Shown in pieces: positions 1 to 5,393 of a stretch of 7,961 nucleotides of DNA. Under the pieces are notes generated by a model that searched no databases, was not told the origin of the DNA, and worked only from the letters and a program-made list of their open reading frames with translations. Within the stretch, counting starts at the first letter, position 1. Each line of letters opens with the position of its first letter. The stretch comes from an uncultured Gemmatimonadota bacterium (GTDB lineage Bacteria > Gemmatimonadota > Gemmatimonadetes > Gemmatimonadales > Gemmatimonadaceae), in contig CAMLHT010000181.1 of NCBI GenBank assembly GCA_946479895.1, positions 1-7,961 on the forward strand, read 5' to 3'. The position numbers and the translations under genes were made by a program.

Positions 1-480
1 CTCTTCTTCGAGCACAAGTATCTCTACCGGCGCATCAAGGACACGATGCCCGCCGGCGATCACGTGGTGCCGATCGGGAAGGCGCGGACGGCCCGGGAAG
101 GGAAGGACCTGTCCATCATCACCTACGCGGCGACGGTGTGGAAGGCGCTCGAGGCGGCGGAGCAGCTGGAGAAGTCCGATGGACTGTCGGTCGAGGTGAT
201 CGACCTCCGGACGCTCAGCCCGCTCGACGACGAGGCCATCCAGGCGACGGTCCGCAAGACGAGCCGGGTCATGATCGTCCACGAGGACACGCGCACCGGC
301 GGAATCGCCGGGGAGATCACGGCGCGGATCAACGAGACGTCCTTCGCCTGGCTCGACGCCCCGGTCCTCCGGGTCACCGCCCACGACATCCCGCTGCCCT
401 ACGCCCCGCAGCTCGAGGATTTCGTGCTGCCGCAGACCGACGACATCGTCCGGGTCGCCCGGACCCTGGCCGCCTGGTGA
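1..480 (+). CDS. 2-oxoacid dehydrogenase E1 component, beta subunit (C-terminal part; 5' end outside window)
   Basis: The frame is open from base 1 to a TGA at 478-480 and gives 159 residues. It begins inside the conserved 'FFEHKYLYRR' stretch of transketolase-like E1 beta subunits (branched-chain 2-oxoacid or pyruvate dehydrogenase). The transketolase C-terminal domain follows, including the 'VEVIDLRTLSPLD' strand-turn and the 'VHEDTRTGGIAGEI' segment typical of this family. E1 uses thiamine diphosphate to decarboxylate a 2-oxoacid and passes the acyl group to the E2 lipoyl arm. The E2 gene two positions downstream fits this assignment. The ATG at 46 is an internal methionine, not the start. 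Only the C-terminal part is visible, so it may be a separate beta subunit or the rear half of a fused alpha-beta E1. Substrate choice cannot be read here; the LYRR wording leans towards the branched-chain type. Confidence 0.93.
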   Translation, partial: LFFEHKYLYRRIKDTMPAGDHVVPIGKARTAREGKDLSIITYAATVWKALEAAEQLEKSDGLSVEVIDLRTLSPLDDEAIQATVRKTSRVMIVHEDTRTGGIAGEITARINETSFAWLDAPVLRVTAHDIPLPYAPQLEDFVLPQTDDIVRVARTLAAW

Positions 481-794
481 TGGCGGGTCCGGAGGCGAGA
501 CCGCCGGCGGGCGGGGCCGGAAGCCCGGGTGACCCCAACGAGGGCATCTGGCCTTATCTTGGGGTCGGTTGCATCACGACCGTCTCCGGATTCTTCGGTG
601 GCGGGATGATTGCCGTACTGATCGCGAAGATCGTCGGCGCCGCCACGTCCTGCACACCGGACGCGGAGACCGGGGCGCCGTGCAACTGGTTCAACTTCGC
701 GGTGGTCGGCGCGCTGGCTGGCATGATCCTGTTTCCGGCGGTGGCGACGTTCCTGTTGCGCCGCAGCCGGATGAAGTCACGAAACAACGCTTGA
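480..794 (+). CDS. Small two-helix membrane protein of unknown function, between E1 beta and E2
   Basis: The 104-residue reading frame starts at an ATG sharing one base with the E1 beta stop (TGATG), so translation is probably coupled. The N-terminal ~20 residues are Gly/Pro-rich and polar. Two hydrophobic segments follow, about residues 25-54 and 71-93, ending in a basic tail with RRSRMKSR, which suggests a cytoplasmic C-terminus. Both ends would then be inside, with a short loop between the helices. That loop carries Cys57 and Cys68 (a 'SCTPD...GAPCNW' arrangement), which could form a disulfide; a third cysteine, Cys31, is in helix 1. A GxxGG-like glycine cluster in helix 1 (GFFGGGM) could support helix packing. 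I recognise no family. Its place between two complex subunits is unusual, but a functional link is only inference. The frame keeps the compositional bias of its neighbours, so I believe it is translated. Confidence 0.72.
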   Translation: MAGPEARPPAGGAGSPGDPNEGIWPYLGVGCITTVSGFFGGGMIAVLIAKIVGAATSCTPDAETGAPCNWFNFAVVGALAGMILFPAVATFLLRRSRMKSRNNA

Positions 795-799
795 GGAAG
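793..799 (+). promoter_or_regulatory. Ribosome binding site that fixes the E2 GTG start
   Basis: GAGGAAG overlaps the stop of the upstream small membrane protein and lies 5 bases before the GTG at 805. It supports that GTG as the E2 start. The encoded N-terminus (M-A-R-I-D-V-V-M-P) is also where lipoyl domains normally begin. Confidence 0.7.
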
Positions 800-804
800 A
801 TTCC

Positions 805-2160
805 GTGGCACGCATAGATGTCGTGATGCCCCAGATGGGCGAATCGATTGCCGAGGGCACGCTGTCCCGGTGGCTGAAGAAGGTCGGCGATCCCGTGAAG
901 CGGGACGAGCCCATCTTCGAGATTTCGACGGACAAGGTCGACGCCGAGATTCCGGCGGCGTCGAACGGCGTGCTGGTCGAGATCCTGGTGCAGGAGGGCC
1001 AGACCGTCGCCGTGCAGACGGTGGTCGCGCGCCTCGAGACGGATGCGGCCGTCGCGGCCGAGGTTGGAGGGCGGAGGGCGGAGGGCGGAGCGGCCGAGAA
1101 GCAGGCCACGCCGACCGCCGCCGTTGCCGCCGCAACTGCGTCCGCGCCCTCCGCCCCTCCGGCCTCCGCCCTCCGGCCTCCGGCCTCCGAGACCGCCCTC
1201 CGGCCTCCGACCTCTGCCAACGGCAGCCTGGAGGACCGGCTTCGCACGAAGTCCTCGCCGCTCGTTCGTCGCATGGCGGCGGAGCACAACGTCGACATCG
1301 CCGGGCTTCAGGGCTCCGGCATCGCCGGCCGCGTGACGAAGAAGGACCTCTCGGCCTATCTCGAGTCCGGCGGCGCCCGCGCCGCGGCCCCCGCGCCGTC
1401 AATGCACGCGCCCGCCGGCGTCGAGTCCCACGGCCCCGCGCCCGAGGCCTGGCGCGGCGACGTCGTCGAGCCGATGTCGAAGATCCGCAAGCTCACGAGC
1501 GATCACATGATCGCCTCGCGCCGCGAGCACGCGCACGTGACGTCGTTCTTCGAGATCGACCTCACGCGCATCGCTCGGATCCGCCACAAGCTCCGCGGTG
1601 AGTTCGAGCGGCAGACGGGGCAGAAGCTCACGTACCTGCCGTTCATCCTCAAGACCGTCGTCGACGCCCTCAAGCAGTTCCCGGTGCTCAACTCGTCGGT
1701 CTCCGGCAACAACATCATCTTCCGCAAGCGCTACAACCTCGGCATCGCCGTCGCGCTCGACTGGGGGCTGATCGTTCCCGTGATCAAGAACGCGGAAGAC
1801 CTGTCGCTCACCGGTCTCACGAAGGCGCTCAACGACCTCGCGGATCGCGCGCGCAACAAGAAGCTCAAGCCGGAGGAAGTGCAGGAGGCGACGTTCACCA
1901 TCACGAACCCCGGCGTCTTCGGGTCGCTGATGGGCACGCCGATCATCCCGATGGGAACGTCGGCGATTCTCGGCCTCGGCGCGATCGAGAAGCGGCCGAA
2001 GGTGATCACCGGCCCCGATGGCGAAGACACCATCGCGATCCGCACCTGCGCCTACTTCTCGCTGTCGTTCGACCACCGCATCGTGGACGGGTCCGACGCC
2101 GACAAGTTCCTGGCGTACCTCAAGAAGCACCTCGAGAACTACCCGGAAACGGGAGCATGA
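805..2160 (+). CDS. Dihydrolipoamide acyltransferase, E2 of a 2-oxoacid dehydrogenase complex
   Basis: The product has 451 residues and the full E2 layout. A single lipoyl domain spans about residues 2-78, with the lipoylation lysine K44 in 'EISTDKVDAEIPA'. A low-complexity linker follows (about 80-145), then a peripheral E3/E1-binding domain at about 148-187 (SSPLVRRMAAEHNVD, then GSGIAGRVTKKDL). A second Ala/Pro linker leads to the catalytic acyltransferase domain at about 217-449. The catalytic DHRIVDG motif is present, with H424 and D428. E2 moves the acyl group from E1 to CoA and forms the core of the cytoplasmic complex. Together with E1 beta upstream it is probably a branched-chain or pyruvate-type complex; 'GTLSRWLKKVGD' suits either. 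The odd part is the first linker, where residues ~87-135 (GGRRAEGG, LRPPAS, ALRPPTS) are encoded by a 7-bp repeat array. No E3 gene is visible. The start is GTG with a good Shine-Dalgarno site. Confidence 0.96.
   Translation: MARIDVVMPQMGESIAEGTLSRWLKKVGDPVKRDEPIFEISTDKVDAEIPAASNGVLVEILVQEGQTVAVQTVVARLETDAAVAAEVGGRRAEGGAAEKQATPTAAVAAATASAPSAPPASALRPPASETALRPPTSANGSLEDRLRTKSSPLVRRMAAEHNVDIAGLQGSGIAGRVTKKDLSAYLESGGARAAAPAPSMHAPAGVESHGPAPEAWRGDVVEPMSKIRKLTSDHMIASRREHAHVTSFFEIDLTRIARIRHKLRGEFERQTGQKLTYLPFILKTVVDALKQFPVLNSSVSGNNIIFRKRYNLGIAVALDWGLIVPVIKNAEDLSLTGLTKALNDLADRARNKKLKPEEVQEATFTITNPGVFGSLMGTPIIPMGTSAILGLGAIEKRPKVITGPDGEDTIAIRTCAYFSLSFDHRIVDGSDADKFLAYLKKHLENYPETGA
1066..1090 (+). repeat. 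GGAGGGC heptamer tandem array, left arm, inside the E2 linker
   Basis: Three perfect tandem copies of GGAGGGC (1066-1072, 1073-1079, 1080-1086) are followed by a partial fourth (GGAG). Three 7-bp units equal seven codons, so the array is frame-neutral per 21 bp and reads as a Gly/Arg-rich run (GGRRAEGG). The unit is the reverse complement of the GCCCTCC units ~60-110 bases downstream, so this is the left arm of an inverted arrangement. Confidence 0.88.
1146..1208 (-). repeat. GCCCTCC/GGCCTCC heptamer array, right (inverted) arm, inside the E2 linker
   Basis: There are eight imperfect units: GCCCTCC at 1146-1152, an 8-bp variant at 1153-1160, GGCCTCC at 1161-1167, GCCCTCC at 1168-1174, GGCCTCC at 1175-1181 and 1182-1188, and, after a 6-bp break, GCCCTCC at 1195-1201 and GGCCTCC at 1202-1208. 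The minus strand reads GGAGGGC/GGAGGCC, the same unit as the array at 1066-1090. The plus strand encodes an LRPPAS-like heptad. The two arms could pair into a GC-rich stem with a ~55-base loop. Confidence 0.88.
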
Positions 2161-2423
2161 AGAACGGCAAGGCGCTCACCATCCAGCGGACGCTGGTCCC
2201 GAAAGCCGAGCGGGAGAAATACTTCGAGCGCCTTCGCCGCAAGCGTGACCATTACACGGCCGCGAAGTGCCGCTTCTGGGTCTTCGAGGAAGCGAGCCTC
2301 CCCGGCGCGTTCATCGAGTTCTATGAAGCGGACGATCCGGAGATCCTCGTGCGGGCGCATGCCGACGCGCCCGACCGGATCCTCGACTCGAACCGCGTCT
2401 ACCTGCAAGTGGAGATTCAGTAG
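2157..2423 (+). CDS. Uncharacterised 88-residue protein, possible dimeric alpha/beta-barrel fold
   Basis: The ATG overlaps the E2 stop by four bases (ATGA), so translation is probably coupled. I do not recognise the family by name. The visible pattern is a strand (ALTIQRTLVP), a charged helix (about residues 17-37), two strands separated by a turn (CRFWVFEEAS and AFIEFYEA), a short helix (DPEILVRAHADAP) and a final strand (RVYLQVEI). This beta-alpha-beta-beta-alpha-beta order resembles the ferredoxin-like subunits of dimeric alpha/beta-barrel proteins (the superfamily with antibiotic-biosynthesis monooxygenases and NIPSNAP-like proteins), and the length of 88 fits. That fold call is inference from the secondary-structure pattern. 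There is no signal peptide, so it should be cytosolic. No cofactor or catalytic motif can be named. Confidence 0.78.
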   Translation: MKNGKALTIQRTLVPKAEREKYFERLRRKRDHYTAAKCRFWVFEEASLPGAFIEFYEADDPEILVRAHADAPDRILDSNRVYLQVEIQ

Positions 2424-2424
2424 A

Positions 2425-2691
2425 ATGCCGACTCGCACCGTCAACCTTGGCGGCCGGACCTGGCGGGTGTTTCCGTCGGGCCAGGTGACGCAGTACGATC
2501 GCGATGAATTCGCGCTGCTGTTCGTGACCGGATCCGATGACAGGCGCGAAGTGCGGGTGACGCGCTATTCGCCGGTCGGGGCGCGGTCCCGCGAGCAGTC
2601 GCTCGTCGAGCTGTCGGACGCCGACCTGGCCCGGCTCTTCGAATACTCGCAACCCAGCGACACCTCGCCCGAAGCCGACTACGCCGCGTGA
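2425..2691 (+). CDS. Uncharacterised 88-residue protein
   Basis: The ATG lies one base after the preceding TAG, with GGAG at 2411-2414 as a plausible ribosome binding site. The frame is open much further upstream, but that part overlaps the previous gene, so I took the ATG at 2425. The first half is probably beta-rich (TVNLGGRTWRVFPSGQVTQYD, then FALLFVTG and EVRVTRYSP). The second half holds a helical segment (LSDADLARLFEYS) and a loose acidic tail. It has no cysteine, signal peptide or membrane segment, so a small soluble cytoplasmic protein is expected. I cannot assign a function. Its codon use matches its neighbours, and it sits in a tight gene chain between another small protein and the PHP gene, which argues that it is real. 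Confidence 0.78.
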   Translation: MPTRTVNLGGRTWRVFPSGQVTQYDRDEFALLFVTGSDDRREVRVTRYSPVGARSREQSLVELSDADLARLFEYSQPSDTSPEADYAA

Positions 2692-3542
2692 CGGGGCCCG
2701 CGGCGGTCGGCACGCCGACCGCGTCGTTCGTTGACCTGCATTCCCATTCCACGGCATCCGACGGCGCCTTCGCGCCGGCGGTGGTCGTGGGCGAGGCCCG
2801 CAAGGCCGGGCTGGCCGCGATCGCGCTGACCGATCACGACACGACGGCCGGTCTCGCCGAAGCGATCGCCGAGGGAGAGCGGCAGGGCATCCGCGTCGTG
2901 CCGGGGATCGAGCTGAGCGCCGTGGAGGAAGACCACGAGACGCACATCCTCGGGCTTCACCTCGGCAGCACGGCGCCCATCGACGCGCGCCTCGCCGAGC
3001 TGCGGGAGATGCGGCGGACGCGCGCGTCGAAGATCGTCGACCTGCTGAACGCGCATGGCGTCCGTATCACCTTCGAGAGCGTGCTCGAACAGTCGGGCGC
3101 GGCGGCGATCGGCCGTCCGCACGTGGCGCGCGCGCTGATCGCCGAAGGCTGGGCGGTGGATTCGCGCGATGCGTTCGATCGCTACCTTGCCGCCGGCCGC
3201 CCGGGGTTCGTCCCCAAGGATCAGCTCACGATGCGCGACGCGATCGGCCTGATTCACGCCGCCGGCGGCCTCGCGATCGTCGCGCATCCGGGGCAGAACG
3301 GGACGCGGGAGCGCATCGAGGCGCTGGTGCGCGACGGCCTCGATGGCGTCGAAGTCCGTCACCCGGGCCACAGCAACGAGGACATGCTGCGGCTCATGGC
3401 GCTCGTCGAGCACTTCCAACTGGTACCGTCCGGAGGCTCGGACTGGCACGGCGTGCCCGGACCGCGAACATTGGGGGCGATGAAAGTCCCCATGGAATGG
3501 CTCCACTGGCAGGATCAGCGCGCGCAGGCCCGGAGGGCGTGA
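2688..3542 (+). CDS. PHP-domain phosphoesterase (RNase AM / 3',5'-nucleoside bisphosphate phosphatase-like)
   Basis: The product has 284 residues and starts at a GTG overlapping the previous stop (GTGA). The polymerase-and-histidinol-phosphatase metal site is complete: H18 and H20 in DLHSHS, D25, H50 in TDHD, E75 in PGIELS, H86 in ETHILG, H200 in VAHPG, and D252 and H254 in SDWHG. A helical insert at about 95-190 contains 'GRPHVARAL' (H145), as in the YciV/TrpH subgroup. Characterised members remove 5' nucleotides from short RNAs or hydrolyse the 3' phosphate of nucleoside 3',5'-bisphosphates using a metal cluster. The family call is firm; the exact substrate is inferred. No ATG precedes the first metal motif, so GTG is the natural start. 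Its cytoplasmic role would be RNA turnover or pAp recycling. It shows no visible functional link to the dehydrogenase genes. Confidence 0.9.
   Translation: MTGPAAVGTPTASFVDLHSHSTASDGAFAPAVVVGEARKAGLAAIALTDHDTTAGLAEAIAEGERQGIRVVPGIELSAVEEDHETHILGLHLGSTAPIDARLAELREMRRTRASKIVDLLNAHGVRITFESVLEQSGAAAIGRPHVARALIAEGWAVDSRDAFDRYLAAGRPGFVPKDQLTMRDAIGLIHAAGGLAIVAHPGQNGTRERIEALVRDGLDGVEVRHPGHSNEDMLRLMALVEHFQLVPSGGSDWHGVPGPRTLGAMKVPMEWLHWQDQRAQARRA
3532..3537 (+). promoter_or_regulatory. Ribosome binding site for the SDR gene
   Basis: GGAGGG lies within the last codons of the PHP gene, six bases before the GTG at 3544. It supports that GTG as the start. The encoded MNLSSRVALVTGAG leads straight into the first Rossmann strand. 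Confidence 0.7.
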
Positions 3543-3543
3543 C

Positions 3544-4275
3544 GTGAACCTGTCCAGCCGCGTCGCGCTCGTGACCGGAGCGGGAAGGCGAGTGGGGCAG
3601 GCCATCGCCCTCGCGCTGGGCGCAAAGGGGATGAAGGTCGCGGTGCACTACAACGGGTCGGCTTCGGGCGCGGAGGACACCGTCGCGCAGCTCCGCGCCG
3701 AAGGTGCGACCGGCGAGGTATTCCAGGCCGACCTCTCCACGGCGGACGGCCCCCGCCAGCTGATCGACGCCGTCGTCCGGTCCTTCGGGGGCATCGACGT
3801 GCTGGTCAACTCGGCGGCGGTGATGGAGCGGACGCCGTTCGGCGAGGTGACCGTCGAGCAGTGGGACGCCATGATGGCGATCAACCTGCGCGCGCCGTTC
3901 TTCGTGACGCAGGCAGCGGCGCCGCACCTGAAGAAGTCGAGCGGCGCCGTGGTGAACATCGCCGACCTGGCCGCGTACGAAACCTGGCCGGCGTACATAC
4001 CTCACGGAATTTCGAAATCCGGCGTTGTCCACATGACGCGGTCTCTTGCTCGCGTGCTCGCGCCGGAGGTCAGGGTCAACGGAGTGGCGCCGGGTACGGT
4101 CCTTCTCCCCGAGGACTGGGACAAGGCCGCCGACGAGCGCCTCCGCCAGACGACGCCGCTCGCCCGTACGGGAACCCCCGAGGACGTCTCGGCCACCGTG
4201 ATCTTCCTGCTCGAATCGGACTACATCACGGGCGAAACGGTGATCGTGGACGGCGGACGTCACGTCCGGATCTAG
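3544..4275 (+). CDS. Short-chain dehydrogenase, pteridine-reductase-like, with catalytic Tyr replaced by His
   Basis: The product is a 243-residue SDR. The Rossmann motif is TGAGRRVG (residues 11-18), which fits the TGxxxRxG form of pteridine reductases (PTR1/FolM group) rather than the common TGxxxGIG. The second strand ends in 'VHYNGSA', which suggests NADPH use. The NNAG position reads 'LVNSAA'. In the active site D141 stands where PTR1 uses Asp, and K158 is the YxxxK lysine, but the residue four before it is H154 (CAC), not Tyr. The D141-to-154 spacing of 13 matches PTR1, so the alignment looks sound. The C-terminus 'ITGETVIVDGGRHVRI' is typical and complete. It begins one base after the PHP stop. 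By family it would reduce a pterin or a carbonyl in the cytoplasm; whether it is active without the tyrosine is open. Confidence 0.9.
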   Translation: MNLSSRVALVTGAGRRVGQAIALALGAKGMKVAVHYNGSASGAEDTVAQLRAEGATGEVFQADLSTADGPRQLIDAVVRSFGGIDVLVNSAAVMERTPFGEVTVEQWDAMMAINLRAPFFVTQAAAPHLKKSSGAVVNIADLAAYETWPAYIPHGISKSGVVHMTRSLARVLAPEVRVNGVAPGTVLLPEDWDKAADERLRQTTPLARTGTPEDVSATVIFLLESDYITGETVIVDGGRHVRI

Positions 4276-4280
4276 CCCGG

Positions 4281-4348
4281 GTCATCCCGAGCACGGCGAG
4301 GGACCTGATTGCAGGCCCGAGCAGATCCCTCGCTACGCTCGGGATGAC
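4281..4348. repeat. Inverted pair of 27-bp interspersed repeats (REP/BIME-like), type A
   Basis: Two copies face each other. The left copy (4281-4307) begins GTCATCCCGAGC and the right copy (4322-4348) ends GCTCGGGATGAC, with a 14-base loop. I count 23 of 27 matching positions between the left copy and the reverse complement of the right. The pair starts five bases after the SDR stop, so it can fold into a long hairpin in the mRNA. Read on the minus strand, the right copy encodes the 'CHPERSEGS' phrase often seen in spurious ORFs of genomes rich in this repeat. No T-run follows, so it is not a standard intrinsic terminator, though it could stabilise a 3' end or attenuate read-through. Confidence 0.85.
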
Positions 4349-4395
4349 AATGCGTCGGGCTGACACCCGCTAAATTTCCCGGCTGACGACGACCC

Positions 4396-4404
4396 GAGAG
4401 AAAG
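4396..4404 (+). promoter_or_regulatory. Ribosome binding site for the trxB GTG start
   Basis: The purine run GAGAGAAAG ends two bases before the GTG at 4407. It is a modest match to the Shine-Dalgarno consensus but the best candidate here, and the N-terminus it gives (MAANFEYDVVIVGAGPAG) is the normal one for the family. Confidence 0.5.
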
Positions 4405-4406
4405 AC

Positions 4407-5393
4407 GTGGCGGCCAATTTCGAATACGACGTGGTGATCGTGGGAGCGGGCCCGGCGGGCATGTGCGCCGGCATGTATACCGGGCGTTCGATGCTGAAGT
4501 CGGTCGTCCTGGAGCGCGGGTTTCCCGGCGGCGAGCTGCTCAACACCGAGCTGATCGAGGACTATCCGGGCTTCGAGAGCATCCTCGGCCACGACCTCGC
4601 CGAGAAATTCCACACCCACGCCGCGAAGTTCGGCGCCGAGTTCCGGACCAGCGTCACGGTCGAGCGCGTGAAGCGTCTCGACGACGGATCGTTCGAGGTG
4701 GTCGCCGACAACGGCGACCGCTACCTGGCGCCGGCCGTCATCGTCACCGCCGGCGGCACCCCGATCAAGCTCGGTATTCCCGGGGAGCTCGAGTACGCCG
4801 GAAAGGGCGTGTCCTACTGCGCGATCTGCGACGGCGCCTTCTTCCGGAATCACACCATCGCCGTCGTGGGCGGGGGCGACGCGGCCACCGAGGAGGCCGA
4901 CTTCCTCACCCGGTACGCGGAGAAGGTCTACCTGATCCACCGCCGGGACGAGCTGCGCGCGTCGAAGATCCTCCAGAAGCGGCTCTTCGAGAATCCGAAG
5001 GTCGAGGTCATCTGGGACACGACCGTCGAGCGCGCCGAGGGCGACGCGACGGGCCTGACCACGCTCAAGCTCCACAACGTGAAGACGGGCGACCGCAGCG
5101 ACCTGAAGGTGACGGGCCTGTTCGTGTTCGTCGGGTTCCGGCCGAACACGGGCATCGTCGCCGATCACGTCGAGCACGACGAGATGGGCTACATCAGGAC
5201 CGACCAGAACATGCAGACGAGCGTCCGCGGGCTGTTCGCGGCCGGCGACCTGCGGTCGCAGCTCACCCGGCAGGTGACGACGGCCGTCGGGGACGCGACG
5301 ACGGCGGCCATCGCTGCCGAGAAGTACCTGAAGGCGCTGAAGGATGGAACGCCCGAGGCCGAGATCGTCGGCAGCGGCGGATACACCTCGTGA
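4407..5393 (+). CDS. trxB: Thioredoxin reductase (NADPH-dependent flavoprotein)
   Basis: The product has 328 residues, close to the usual low-molecular-weight thioredoxin reductase. An FAD-binding GAGPAG lies at 13-18 (after VVIV). 'GGELLNTELIEDYPGF' at 41-56 is typical of the family. The redox-active CAIC is at C138-C141. The NADPH-domain GGGDAA lies at 155-160, and HRRDELR (178-184) is the 2'-phosphate-binding motif that marks NADPH use. The C-terminal FAD motif is 'FAAGDLR' (277-283) with RQ at 289-290. It passes electrons from NADPH to thioredoxin in the cytoplasm. It is the first gene after the hairpin-containing gap and overlaps the next gene by four bases, so it probably leads a separate transcription unit. 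Start: GTG at 4407. No thioredoxin gene is in the window. Confidence 0.96.
   Translation: MAANFEYDVVIVGAGPAGMCAGMYTGRSMLKSVVLERGFPGGELLNTELIEDYPGFESILGHDLAEKFHTHAAKFGAEFRTSVTVERVKRLDDGSFEVVADNGDRYLAPAVIVTAGGTPIKLGIPGELEYAGKGVSYCAICDGAFFRNHTIAVVGGGDAATEEADFLTRYAEKVYLIHRRDELRASKILQKRLFENPKVEVIWDTTVERAEGDATGLTTLKLHNVKTGDRSDLKVTGLFVFVGFRPNTGIVADHVEHDEMGYIRTDQNMQTSVRGLFAAGDLRSQLTRQVTTAVGDATTAAIAAEKYLKALKDGTPEAEIVGSGGYTS

Noticed and set aside
1066..1208. CRISPR-like array
   Set aside because: The 7-bp units have no unique spacers and lie in an open frame of E2.
1399..2130. Long minus-strand frame opposite the E2 catalytic domain
   Set aside because: The E2 domain on the plus strand is unambiguous, and the antisense frame has no recognisable domain.
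4281..4348. Intrinsic terminator
   Set aside because: The stem is long and imperfect and no T-run follows it, so it is listed as a repeat rather than a terminator.
4360..4376. Possible promoter for trxB (CTGACA and TAAATT)
   Set aside because: The two boxes are only about five bases apart and no better -35 lies 16-18 bases upstream of TAAATT. A promoter in this gap is likely, but I cannot place it.
4463..5389. Upstream extension of the metallo-hydrolase frame through trxB
   Set aside because: It is an Arg-rich out-of-frame reading of trxB. The GTG at 5390 gives a normal family N-terminus.
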